From contig NZ_CP087184.1 of the NCBI RefSeq assembly GCF_024749045.1, forward strand, positions 6,262,001 to 6,326,000: 64,000 nucleotides of DNA, in the 5' to 3' direction. The translations under genes and the position numbers were made by a program. This DNA comes from Pseudomonas sp. B21-028 (GTDB lineage Bacteria > Pseudomonadota > Gammaproteobacteria > Pseudomonadales > Pseudomonadaceae). Below are positions 48,007 to 57,163 of the stretch, one piece after another (the stretch's first letter is position 1; the number at the start of each line of letters is the position of its first letter). The notes under the pieces were generated by a model. The model saw only the letters and a program-made list of their open reading frames with translations, searched no databases and had not been told where the DNA came from.

Positions 48007-49209
48007 ATGGAGCTTGTTCTTGAAATGCTGAACGCCAGACAGTTTATTCCGGCGCCGCTGTGCCGCATGACGTTCCGGGCGGCTGGCGGTGTGATAGGCC
48101 GGGGCGAGAGTTGTGATTGGATCATTCCCGACCGCCAGCGCCTGTTATCCAAACGCCATGCGCAGATCAGCGCGCGCGAAGGTGCATTTTTCCTGACCGA
48201 CACCAGTGGCAACGGCGTGAGCCATCGCGCAAGTGGTGCACGCCTGCCCAAGGGCGAGCCGGTACGCATCCAGGACGGGGATGTCTTCCTCATGGGCGAT
48301 TTCGAAATTCAGGCGCGGCTGGCTTCCGGTCAAACGAGCGGCACCGCACCGCCAGACCGTCCAATGTCGGTCGATAGCCTGATCCCTGACGATGCTTTTC
48401 TGGGTCTCGACCCGCTGAAGGCGTTGGAGCAACAACCCGGCGTGGTTTCGGAAATAGATGAACTTGTCAGCCCCTCTGTCATGCCCACGGATGCTTTCAA
48501 GGGCTCCGACTACGCCCCCATCGACATGGAAAACCTGCTGTTGCCGGAGCTGGTCGAAACGTCGCCCAAACCCAAACTGGAGCCGGTCTCGCCGGTCACT
48601 ACACCCCTTCATCCAGATGAAGACTTCTGGGAACGTTTCGGCACGGCGCTGGGGATAGACATTGGAAACCTGGACAACGAGGCCCGCGAAGCCCTGGCAT
48701 TGACTGTCGTGAGGTTGCTCAGGCAAAGCATCCAGGGATTGCAGCAAAGCCTGCATACCCGGTCGGAGTTGAAGAATGAACTGCGCCTGGCCCAGACGCT
48801 CATCCAGGGTGAGCCGAAGAACCCATTGAAGTTCGCTGACGACGCCCAGCAAGCTCTGCAGGTGCTTTTGCAACCGAACAAACCTGCCCTGTTATCGGCC
48901 GACCAGGCCATTGCCCGCGCCTTCCGCGATCTACAGGCCCATCAAGTGGCGCTGCTCACCGCAAGCCGCGCCACGTTGCGCGCGACGCTGGAACATTTTT
49001 CACCCCAACGACTGATGTTCCGACTGGAACGGGACTACAAACCGCTGATCAGGACGAGCGGTCGCTATTGGAAAGCTTACGGCCGTTATCACCAGGCCTT
49101 GTGCCAGGACGACGACTGGACAGGACGATTGCTGGCCCGAGATTTCGCCCAGGCCTACGAAGAACAGGTTCGCCTGGTCTCCACCCTGCACACCGATCAC
49201 CATGGATGA
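48007..49209 (+). CDS. tagH: FHA-domain protein of type VI secretion (TagH/Fha)
   Basis: The 400-residue protein has an N-terminal forkhead-associated domain (about 20-105; GVIGRGESCDWIIPD and SKRHAQISAR) that binds phosphothreonine. A C-terminal ImpI/VasC-type region follows (LMFRLERDYKPLIRTSGRYW, then KAYGRYHQALCQDD). It would read the signal made by the kinase at the end of the locus and control assembly. AAGGAG precedes the ATG. Confidence 0.92.
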   Translation: MELVLEMLNARQFIPAPLCRMTFRAAGGVIGRGESCDWIIPDRQRLLSKRHAQISAREGAFFLTDTSGNGVSHRASGARLPKGEPVRIQDGDVFLMGDFEIQARLASGQTSGTAPPDRPMSVDSLIPDDAFLGLDPLKALEQQPGVVSEIDELVSPSVMPTDAFKGSDYAPIDMENLLLPELVETSPKPKLEPVSPVTTPLHPDEDFWERFGTALGIDIGNLDNEAREALALTVVRLLRQSIQGLQQSLHTRSELKNELRLAQTLIQGEPKNPLKFADDAQQALQVLLQPNKPALLSADQAIARAFRDLQAHQVALLTASRATLRATLEHFSPQRLMFRLERDYKPLIRTSGRYWKAYGRYHQALCQDDDWTGRLLARDFAQAYEEQVRLVSTLHTDHHG

Positions 49210-49214
49210 TGCAC

Positions 49215-49718
49215 ATGTCTCGTTGCACGATGCTTTTCCTCACCACCTTGACGACCGTTGTCACGACGTTGCTGTTGGCCGGTTGCACCACGCTGTCGCC
49301 GTTTTCGACGATGACTAAACTCGCCCTCACGCTGACGGCCAGCGATCAACTCAACCCGGACCTCAACGGACGACCATCGCCGGTGGTAGTGCGGCTGTTT
49401 GAGCTCAGGCACCCGGTGGCCTTCGAAAATTCGGACTTCTTCAGCCTCTATGAACGCGCCAGGGAGACGTTGTCGCCGGACCTGCTTTCCAGCGAAGAAC
49501 TGGAGCTGCGCCCGGGTGAGACTGTAGAGCTGAAGCTCGACATCGCTGGCGGTGGTCGTTACGTCGGAGTCGTCGCTGCGTACCGTGACCTGCCACAAGC
49601 GCGCTGGCGTTATACCTTGCCAGTCACCGCGGCGCAGCTCAACAAGGCAAGCCTGATCCTCGATCAGGATGGGATTACCAACGCCATTGAAACACCTGCC
49701 GGAACCGACGCCCGATGA
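49215..49718 (+). CDS. tssJ: Type VI secretion outer-membrane lipoprotein TssJ
   Basis: The product is about 167 residues, with a lipoprotein signal ending in LLLAGC. The mature part has the TssJ two-sheet pattern: LTLTASDQLNPDLNGRPSPV, VVRLFELRHPVAFENSDFF and AAYRDLPQARWRYTLPV. It anchors the membrane complex to the outer membrane and binds TssM. Starts at 49206 and 49209 are possible; 49215 has the best spacing from GGA. It overlaps tssK by four bases. Confidence 0.92.
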   Translation: MSRCTMLFLTTLTTVVTTLLLAGCTTLSPFSTMTKLALTLTASDQLNPDLNGRPSPVVVRLFELRHPVAFENSDFFSLYERARETLSPDLLSSEELELRPGETVELKLDIAGGGRYVGVVAAYRDLPQARWRYTLPVTAAQLNKASLILDQDGITNAIETPAGTDAR

Positions 49719-51046
49719 ATCACGACAAAGTCATCTGGCAGGAAGGCATGCTGCTGCGCCCACAGCATTTGCAGCACAACGATCGCTACTTCGATCACCA
49801 GTTGAAATTCCGCACGCGCTTCCTGGCCCAGTACACCTGGGGATTCCTGGCGCTGGAAATCGACACCCAGTTTCTCAACATGGGTCAGTTGGTGGTCAGC
49901 CAAGCCTCTGGCGTCCTGCCGGACGGCAGCCTGTTCGACTTGAACAGCAGCGCCGGCCCCCTGGTCCTGGAAGTCCCTCCCAATACCAGCAATACGTCGA
50001 TCTACCTTGCTTTGCCGCTGGTAACCGGCAATCGCGTCGAGTCCCGTCGTCCAGAGCATTCTGATGTACTCGCGCGCTACATCACCTACGAAATGCAGGT
50101 GGCCGATTGCAATGCCGCAGACACGCTCAGCAGCCAGATCAGTTGCGGCCGTCCGGATCTGCGCCTGCTGCTCGGCGAACAGCAGACCGATCAGGCGTTC
50201 GTGAAGCTCAAGCTTTGCGAGGTACTCGATACCACGTCCGATGGGGTGATCAGGCTCGATCCGGACTTTGTGCCGACCTTCATCCAGGCCGGTTCATCCA
50301 GTTATCTGCGCTCGTGTCTCAAGGAGGTCATCGGCATGCTGGGACACCGGGGCGACAGCCTCGCCGAACGGATTCGCTCCAACGGCAAGGCCGGAGGCAC
50401 GCAAGTCGGCGACTTCATGATGCTGCAGTTGATCAACCGTAACGAACTGCTGTTGCGTCATGACCTGGATCTGGAGCAGGTACACCCCGAACGGCTGTAC
50501 CGCACCTTGCTGAGCCTGCTGGGTGAGTTGGCGACGTTTTCCGGTGAGAGCAAACGCCCACCGCTCAACAACCATTATCGCCACGGTGACCAGGGTGGTT
50601 GCTTTCGAAGCTTGATGCAGGGCATCCGCCAGATGCTTTCCATGGTGCTTGAACAGCATGTGATCGAACTGCCCTTGCAGGCACGTCAATACGGAATCAT
50701 CGTCTCGCCGGTCCACGACCTATCACTGCTGGGCTCGGCTTCGTTCGTCCTGGCGGCGAGCGCCCATTGCGACGGCGAAGAGCTGCGCCAGCGTTTGCCC
50801 TCGCAGCTCAAGGTCGGTCCGGTGGAACGCATCCGTCAGTTGGTCAATCTGCACTTGCCCGGGATCCGGATCAGGCCCCTGCCCGTGGCGCCGCGGCAGA
50901 TTGCATTCCATGCCAACAAGACCTACTTCATCCTCGAGCCCAACCCCGAAGACCTGTCCCAACTGAAGCGCTCGGCAGGCTTTGCCTTTCATGTTTCCGG
51001 AGACTTCACCGAGCTTGAACTGAACTTCTGGGCCATCAGGAACTGA
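49715..51046 (+). CDS. tssK: Type VI secretion baseplate protein TssK
   Basis: The 443-residue protein begins MNHDKVIWQEGMLLRPQHLQ, the conserved start of the family, with HNDRYFDHQL next. It links the baseplate to the membrane complex (TssL/TssM). The start overlaps the tssJ stop (ATGA). Confidence 0.97.
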   Translation: MNHDKVIWQEGMLLRPQHLQHNDRYFDHQLKFRTRFLAQYTWGFLALEIDTQFLNMGQLVVSQASGVLPDGSLFDLNSSAGPLVLEVPPNTSNTSIYLALPLVTGNRVESRRPEHSDVLARYITYEMQVADCNAADTLSSQISCGRPDLRLLLGEQQTDQAFVKLKLCEVLDTTSDGVIRLDPDFVPTFIQAGSSSYLRSCLKEVIGMLGHRGDSLAERIRSNGKAGGTQVGDFMMLQLINRNELLLRHDLDLEQVHPERLYRTLLSLLGELATFSGESKRPPLNNHYRHGDQGGCFRSLMQGIRQMLSMVLEQHVIELPLQARQYGIIVSPVHDLSLLGSASFVLAASAHCDGEELRQRLPSQLKVGPVERIRQLVNLHLPGIRIRPLPVAPRQIAFHANKTYFILEPNPEDLSQLKRSAGFAFHVSGDFTELELNFWAIRN

Positions 51047-51051
51047 CTGAA

Positions 51052-51915
51052 ATGGACAAGGAAAATCCTCAGGACGAAACCACCGTCCTGCTCGATCATC
51101 ACGGCCAACGTCCGGCTTCGCAGCCATTGACCAATGCCGCCGCGCCGCCGCGAATAGAGCAGTTGCAGGAGCGCATGATCTACGCCGCGCACCAGCCATC
51201 CACGCGGACATCAACGACGGGCCTCAATCCGCTGGTAGCGGCGGCATCCGGGTTGCTGTCGCAATTGGCAAGGCTCAAACATGGTCGCGATCGTGAGGAC
51301 TTGCGAACCCTCAAACTCGAACTGACCCGGGATCTGGAACAGTTCGAAGCCCGCGCCGTGCAGAGCGGTGTCGAGAGCAGCCAATTGGTCGCCGCCCGTT
51401 ATGTGCTCTGCACAGTGATCGACGAAGCGGTGGTCACTACATCATGGGGCAATGGAAACGGTTGGTCGCAGATGAGCCTGCTCAGTACCTTCCATAACGA
51501 AACCTTCGGCGGCGAAAAGGTCTTCCAGTTGCTGGATCGCTTGTCGAAAAATCCCACCAGACACTTGCCGATACTCGAGTTGCTGTACCTGTGCCTCTCC
51601 CTCGGTTTCGAGGGCAAATACCGGGTTCAGGCGCGCGGAGCACTGGAGCTCGAAGGCGTCCGCGACAGCCTCTACCGGCTGATCCGCCAGGTACGTGGCG
51701 AGGTTCCCAATGAACTGTCACCTCATTGCGAAAGCCTCGAAGGGGTACGTCGCGACCCCGTTCGCATCGTTCAGGCCTGGACCGTGGCGCTCTTCACCCT
51801 GATATGCCTGGGGATGATGTATTCGAGCTTTGCCTGGGTACTGGCCGAGCACCGCAAGACTGTCCTGCACCCTTATCAATCACCAGCGCCGGTCACCGCT
51901 CAACCGTTGCCATAA
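51052..51915 (+). CDS. tssL: Type VI secretion inner-membrane protein TssL (DotU)
   Basis: The 287-residue protein has a cytoplasmic helical domain (YVLCTVIDEAVVTTSWG, ELLYLCLSLGFEGKYRV) and one membrane helix near residues 243-265. No C-terminal peptidoglycan-binding domain is attached. It works with TssM and TssK in the membrane complex. Confidence 0.95.
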   Translation: MDKENPQDETTVLLDHHGQRPASQPLTNAAAPPRIEQLQERMIYAAHQPSTRTSTTGLNPLVAAASGLLSQLARLKHGRDREDLRTLKLELTRDLEQFEARAVQSGVESSQLVAARYVLCTVIDEAVVTTSWGNGNGWSQMSLLSTFHNETFGGEKVFQLLDRLSKNPTRHLPILELLYLCLSLGFEGKYRVQARGALELEGVRDSLYRLIRQVRGEVPNELSPHCESLEGVRRDPVRIVQAWTVALFTLICLGMMYSSFAWVLAEHRKTVLHPYQSPAPVTAQPLP

Positions 51916-51927
51916 CAGGGATGTGTC

Positions 51928-54900
51928 ATGAAATTTCTTTTCAGGAAGGTGGGCGCCTGGGTGCGTCCAGCCTGGGTCTGGACGTTGCTACTGATCCTTT
52001 GCGCAACGCTGTTGGTGTGGTTCCTTGGGCCACTGCTGGCGGTCAATGACTATAAGTTCTGGGCAAGCCCGACGGCACGTTTGCTGACCATCAGTGCATT
52101 GTTGCTGGGGTGGGGGCTGGCAATGGTGTTCATCAATGGACGTACTGGCGCCAGCGCGGCGTCCCAGGCAATCGATACCGACAGGCATCACCGTCTTCGC
52201 CAGGCAAGCATGGACGATGAACGACGCGAACTGCACTCGCGCTTCAAGCAAGCGTTGCGCATACCTGACGCTTCACCCGCGCACGCCGGCCACAACTTGC
52301 GCCTGCACAACGGTTTGCCGTGGTACTTGCTGATAGGCCCGCCAGCCTGCGGCAAGACCAGCCTGCTCGATTGCTCGGGCATTGAATTCTTCATCGACCG
52401 GCCTGAACGCAAGCCAACTGACGGTGCATCGGCCACCCGGTATTGCGACTGGTACTTTTCCGAGCAGGCGGTGATGGTCGATACCGCAGGACGCTATCTG
52501 AGCCAGGTGGACACCGAAGTCGACGGCAGTGCCTGGAACACCTTGCTCGAACGGCTGCGCAAGCGTCGCCGCAATCGGCCCCTGAGTGGCGTTCTGGTCA
52601 CTGTACCCATCGAGCTCTTGCGTCGCGGGAGCGAGGATGAGGTCATCACTCTGGCCTGTCACATCCGTGGTCGTTTGCAGGAGATGCAACGGCAACTGCA
52701 CATGGATGCACCCATTTACCTGGTACTGAGCAAGGCAGACTGCGTGCCGGGCTTCAACGAGTTCTTCGATTCGCTGACTCGCGAGGACAGCGACCAGGTG
52801 CTGGGGGCGACGTTCAGTCGGAACCAGCGAGGCACCGACGTGACCGTGTTGCGGGACGAGCTCGAGGCGCTGCTCCATCGGCTCAATAGCCAGGTGATCA
52901 TGCGCATGCACGAAGAGCGCGATCTCCAGCGCCGCAGTCACATTCTCGACTTCCCTCATCAGTTGGGGCAGATCGGCACCAATCTGTACCTGCTGGTGGA
53001 GAAAGCCTTTACCGGGAGCGTTTGCCCGCTGCGTGGGTTCTACCTGACCAGTGCCGCGCCTGGCAGACGCCCACGGTTCATCCAATCACTCCTCAATCGG
53101 ATCATTTTCCCCGAAGCCGATCTGGCGGGCCTTGATCAACGCGAGCGCAACCGTATCCATTGGGGACAGCGGGCTCTGTACGTGGGAGCGCTGTCAATCC
53201 TCGGCCTGCTCGGGCTGTTGTGGGCGAACGGTTTTTCGTCCAACCATGAGCGTCTGGAACACTTGCGCACATTGGCGCAACGCTGGGAGCAAAAGTACTT
53301 CGCCCTGCAACTGGATGATAATTGGCTCGCCCTGAGCGAATCCCTCGATACGCGTTTCGCAGCCACGCGGATTTTCCCGCCCGCTGGAGAGGTGCCGCTG
53401 CATGAGCGCGTCGGCTTGTATCAGGGCGAACCGAGCGAACCGGCCGTGACTGACGCCTACAGGCGTGAATTGCGAGAGCAATTGCTACCCCGGGTCACGC
53501 AGATGCTTGAAGGACATATCCGGGACAATCTGGATAACCGCGAAAACCTGTTCAACAGCTTGCGTGCGTACCTGATGCTGAACCGGCAGGAACGACGCGA
53601 TGCCCCGTGGCTCAAGGATCGGGTTACTCAAGATTGGTCCTTGCGTTACGCCGGCAACACGGCGCTACCGGACGGCTTGAGTGGTCACTTCGAGCGCTTG
53701 CTGCAACAACCGTTCACCCAGCGGCTCGATGACTCTCTAGTGGCTGAGGCCCGAGAAGTCCTGCGCAGCGAATCCATGGCCGCCGTGGTCTATCGCATAC
53801 TGCGCGAGCAGGCCAGACACCTGCCGCAGTACCGCTTCAGCCAGCATCTGGGGTCGCAGGGGCGGCTGTTGGTCGGCATCGATCATCCGATCCCCGGCTT
53901 CTACACACGCCGAGGGTACGAACATTACTTCTCGGTTCAGGGTATGACACTGATCACCGAACTGCTGCGGGACAACTGGGTACTGGGCGAAGGCACAACC
54001 CTCAACGGTGGAGACTTGCGACGCCTGATAACCGAGCTCGAACAGCTGTACTTTCGCGACTATGCCGACCAGTGGAGCGAAGCGATTGGGCACGTAGCGT
54101 TGCAATCGCTCGGTGGCACCGGCGAAGGGGCCGAACAACTGGCGGGGCTGACATCGGCCCATTCGCCGATCCTGCAGATGCTGGTCCAGGTGCGGGAAAA
54201 CACCCGGCTCCAGACCGTTGCCGAACGTATCGACGAGGCGATGCCTGGCGTCGGGGATAGCGCCGCAGTGCAACTGGTGGCCACCACCCAAAAAATCTCC
54301 GGGAGTCTCGCCGAGAAGTTGCCGGACACCGCGCAGAAATCCCTGCAGCGGCGCTTCGAACCCTTGCACCGTCTGTTGGACCCTGACAATGGCCCTTCTG
54401 CCGACCTGACCCAGGCCCTGCGCGCCCTCGATGAAGTGCAATTGCAATTGGCGAGCCTGGCCCGTGCCAGCGTGCCGGAGCAGGCTGCGTTTGAACTGGC
54501 CAGGAGTCGCATGAGCGGCAAGCGTGATGCCCTGAGCAACCTGCGTGATGCGTCCACTCGTCAGCCCCGGCCGATCAGCGCATGGTTCAACAAGCTGGCC
54601 GACGACAGCTGGCGTCTGGTGCTCAACGATTCATACCGCTTTGTGAACCAGCGTTATCAGAGCGAGCTGTACAGCTTCTACGGCAAGGCAATCAACAAGC
54701 GCTATCCGTTCAGCGCCCACAGCGCCAGTGACGTCGCGATCAACGATTTCCGGGAGTTCTTCAAGGACGAAGGTATTGTCGATCGCTTCTTCGAGCGCTA
54801 CCTGCAACCTTTCGTCAGCGGCTCTGCGGGGCACTACCGCCTTCGCGGCATCGACGGCCAGAGCTTGCCGATATCGCGAGCCTTCCTGGATCAACTGGCG

Positions 54901-55341
54901 GCCGCGCACACCATCCGCCGGAGTTTCTTCGCCGAAAACCCGGCCGAGCCGCAGGTGCAGTTCAAACTTGAACCGTACACGCTCGACCCTGCAGTGAGTC
55001 GTTCCGAGTTCCGTTTCGGCGACAAGGCGCTTGAATACCGTCATGGCCCGATCCTGCCCGTGGCGTTCACCTGGCCGAGCGATGCGCAAGACGGTCGGGC
55101 CGCCCTGGTATTGGAAAAATGGGTCGGACGCGGCGTGGGTATCGAGAAAAACACCGGGCCGTGGTCGCTGTTTCGTCTTTTCGACCTGATGGAAACCGAA
55201 TACCTGACCGGACGCGATGTACGGGTGCTCAAGGCAGACCTGGGCGGTCTGCGGGCCAACTTCCTGTTGATGAGCCAGCGCACGCCGAACCCTTTCGACA
55301 TGGGCGCACTGCGCACATTCCGCATGCCGGTGCAGCTCTGA
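51928..55341 (+). CDS. tssM: Type VI secretion inner-membrane protein TssM (IcmF)
   Basis: The 1137-residue protein has two N-terminal membrane helices (about 16-38 and 51-70) and a cytoplasmic nucleotide-binding domain with Walker A GPPACGKT at 137-144. A third helix is near 412-430 and a large periplasmic part includes the IcmF-related and C-terminal domains. It spans the inner membrane and reaches TssJ. It abuts tssL and overlaps the phosphatase start (TGATG). Confidence 0.97.
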   Translation: MKFLFRKVGAWVRPAWVWTLLLILCATLLVWFLGPLLAVNDYKFWASPTARLLTISALLLGWGLAMVFINGRTGASAASQAIDTDRHHRLRQASMDDERRELHSRFKQALRIPDASPAHAGHNLRLHNGLPWYLLIGPPACGKTSLLDCSGIEFFIDRPERKPTDGASATRYCDWYFSEQAVMVDTAGRYLSQVDTEVDGSAWNTLLERLRKRRRNRPLSGVLVTVPIELLRRGSEDEVITLACHIRGRLQEMQRQLHMDAPIYLVLSKADCVPGFNEFFDSLTREDSDQVLGATFSRNQRGTDVTVLRDELEALLHRLNSQVIMRMHEERDLQRRSHILDFPHQLGQIGTNLYLLVEKAFTGSVCPLRGFYLTSAAPGRRPRFIQSLLNRIIFPEADLAGLDQRERNRIHWGQRALYVGALSILGLLGLLWANGFSSNHERLEHLRTLAQRWEQKYFALQLDDNWLALSESLDTRFAATRIFPPAGEVPLHERVGLYQGEPSEPAVTDAYRRELREQLLPRVTQMLEGHIRDNLDNRENLFNSLRAYLMLNRQERRDAPWLKDRVTQDWSLRYAGNTALPDGLSGHFERLLQQPFTQRLDDSLVAEAREVLRSESMAAVVYRILREQARHLPQYRFSQHLGSQGRLLVGIDHPIPGFYTRRGYEHYFSVQGMTLITELLRDNWVLGEGTTLNGGDLRRLITELEQLYFRDYADQWSEAIGHVALQSLGGTGEGAEQLAGLTSAHSPILQMLVQVRENTRLQTVAERIDEAMPGVGDSAAVQLVATTQKISGSLAEKLPDTAQKSLQRRFEPLHRLLDPDNGPSADLTQALRALDEVQLQLASLARASVPEQAAFELARSRMSGKRDALSNLRDASTRQPRPISAWFNKLADDSWRLVLNDSYRFVNQRYQSELYSFYGKAINKRYPFSAHSASDVAINDFREFFKDEGIVDRFFERYLQPFVSGSAGHYRLRGIDGQSLPISRAFLDQLAAAHTIRRSFFAENPAEPQVQFKLEPYTLDPAVSRSEFRFGDKALEYRHGPILPVAFTWPSDAQDGRAALVLEKWVGRGVGIEKNTGPWSLFRLFDLMETEYLTGRDVRVLKADLGGLRANFLLMSQRTPNPFDMGALRTFRMPVQL

Positions 55342-56069
55342 TGCCCGGCACAGGTACCTGGCGCAGTGCGGCGCGCACCGCCCCCGGCAAACTTCGGCCA
55401 CGGAACGAGGATGCCTTTCTCGACTGCCCGCAGCAGGGGCTGTGGGCGGTAGCCGACGGGATGGGTGGGTATGGCGGCGGTGATATCGCCAGTCAGTTGA
55501 TTGTCGCCAACCTGGCCGCGTTGCCGCTGCACTCGGACCTGAGGGAGCGTTCCAAGGCTGTGCGCCAATGCCTGCGCTGGACCAATCGACGACTCAGCCA
55601 GGAATTGACCATCACCGCCGAACAGCACCCCGCCATCATCGGCAGCACCGTGGTGGCGCTGCTCTTGGAAGGTGATCGGGGTGCGTGCATCTGGGCAGGC
55701 GACAGCCGCTGTTACCTGTGGCGCGATCGACGACTGTATCAACTGTCCAAGGATCACTCGTTGCAACAGCAACTGATCAACAAGCAACAACTGAGCGTCG
55801 ACGAGGCCAGCGCTCATCCCGCGGCCAAGGCGTTGACTCGTGCGGTGGGCGCCGCGCCTGATCTGGCACTGGAAGTACTGGAGCTGGACGTTAAGCCCGA
55901 TGACACGTTCTTGCTGTGCAGTGACGGCTTGCATCAGGATCTCAGCGGCCAAACCCTGGGGCATGGGTTGAGCCTGTCCTCGCCACAGATGGCGCTGGAC
56001 TATCTGTTTGAACAGGTACTGCACGGCTCGGCGCGCGATAACCTGACGGCCGTGGTGATCACAAGGTGA
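55341..56069 (+). CDS. stp1: PP2C-type Ser/Thr phosphatase of type VI secretion (PppA/Stp1)
   Basis: The 242-residue protein has the metal-site motifs RPRNEDAF, AVADGMGGYGGGD and LLCSDGL, with GSTVVALLLEG and AGDSRCYLWR between. It would remove the phosphate set by the adjacent kinase. In studied systems the kinase activates secretion and the phosphatase resets it. The start overlaps the tssM stop and the end overlaps the kinase start by four bases. Confidence 0.92.
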   Translation: MPGTGTWRSAARTAPGKLRPRNEDAFLDCPQQGLWAVADGMGGYGGGDIASQLIVANLAALPLHSDLRERSKAVRQCLRWTNRRLSQELTITAEQHPAIIGSTVVALLLEGDRGACIWAGDSRCYLWRDRRLYQLSKDHSLQQQLINKQQLSVDEASAHPAAKALTRAVGAAPDLALEVLELDVKPDDTFLLCSDGLHQDLSGQTLGHGLSLSSPQMALDYLFEQVLHGSARDNLTAVVITR

Positions 56070-57010
56070 CTTCTCCTGAAGCAGCCCCGCCCCCTCAGCC
56101 CACGTATGTCGCGTTCGCCGACCCTCCATCCGCCATGCCGTTCGGCCAACGGTGCATCGGCGAAATGCCGGACGTCCTTGCGGGACGCTATCGCCTCGAA
56201 CACCTGCTCGGTGCCGGCGGCATGGGCGTCGTCTACCGCGCACGAGACCTGCTGCAGGAGCAATACAGCGATCCCGATCCATACATTGCGCTGAAAATGC
56301 TCAATGAGGACGTTGACGAGTCCCCCGACGCCAGTGCCCTGCTCTATAGCGAGTTCACCCTGACCCGGCGATTGCATCATCCGAACCTGCTGCGCCCCTA
56401 CACCTTCGAAGTGGATGCGGCCCAGCGACGGGCGTTCATCACCATGGACCTGATGCGCGGCCTGACCCTGGACAAACTGCTTTGCGAGCGCCCCCTCGGA
56501 TTGCCCTGGCAGGAATGGCACGCGATTGCCGTGCCCCTGCTCGACGCATTGGCCTACATCCATCGCCGAGGCGTTCTGCACGGCGATGTGAAACCAAGCA
56601 ACGTAATGCTGAGCGAAGACGGCGTACGTCTGTTCGATTTTGGCTTGGGCCTGGCAACGGAGGGCCCCTTGAAAGACCTGCCCCACCTGAATCGCAATCG
56701 CCTCAACGCCTGGACCCCAGGCTATGCCGCGCCTGAACTGTTGGACGGCTCGCCTCTGTCGGCGGGGGCCGATCTCTATGGCGTGGCTTGCGTGTTGTAT
56801 GAACTGGCGAGCGGGAGGCACCCGTTCCGCCGCCTCCCTTCAACCCAGGCCCGCGATGACGGGCTGGAATGCAAGCTCAAGGCCCCGCCCAACCTGCCCA
56901 GGCGCTGTTGGCCGGCGTTGCGAACGGCCCTGGCGCTTGATCCGCGGAGACGCAATATAAGCGCGGCTCAGTTGCGTGATGCCATGGGGAGTGTTTCGTT
57001 CTGGTGGTGA
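56066..57010 (+). CDS. stk1: Ser/Thr protein kinase of type VI secretion (Stk1/PpkA-like)
   Basis: The 314-residue protein starts at a GTG that overlaps the phosphatase stop. It has the glycine loop GAGGMGVV at 49-56, Lys77 in ALKML, the catalytic loop HGDVKPSN at 172-179 and DFG at 191-193. The loop has Gly where most such kinases have Arg (a non-RD loop). No transmembrane or sensor domain follows, in contrast to the long PpkA of other loci. It is the last gene of the locus. Confidence 0.9.
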   Translation: MTSPEAAPPPQPTYVAFADPPSAMPFGQRCIGEMPDVLAGRYRLEHLLGAGGMGVVYRARDLLQEQYSDPDPYIALKMLNEDVDESPDASALLYSEFTLTRRLHHPNLLRPYTFEVDAAQRRAFITMDLMRGLTLDKLLCERPLGLPWQEWHAIAVPLLDALAYIHRRGVLHGDVKPSNVMLSEDGVRLFDFGLGLATEGPLKDLPHLNRNRLNAWTPGYAAPELLDGSPLSAGADLYGVACVLYELASGRHPFRRLPSTQARDDGLECKLKAPPNLPRRCWPALRTALALDPRRRNISAAQLRDAMGSVSFWW

Positions 57011-57046
57011 GGGGCTTTGGAACGTGTCAGCCAAGCCCAAAAACTT

Positions 57047-57135
57047 GTGGGAGCGAGCCTGCTCGCGATAACGACCTGTCAGTCAACATCAATGTTGACT
57101 GTTCCGGCCTCATCGCGAGCAGGCTCGCTCCCACA
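57047..57135. repeat. REP doublet at the right border of the T6SS locus
   Basis: Two facing REP cores lie in the gap between convergent stk1 and the epimerase-like gene, with ACATCAATGTTGACTGTT in the spacer. Confidence 0.92.
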
Positions 57136-57163
57136 GGGGGTCTGCGTTTGGCTCATTGGCCTT

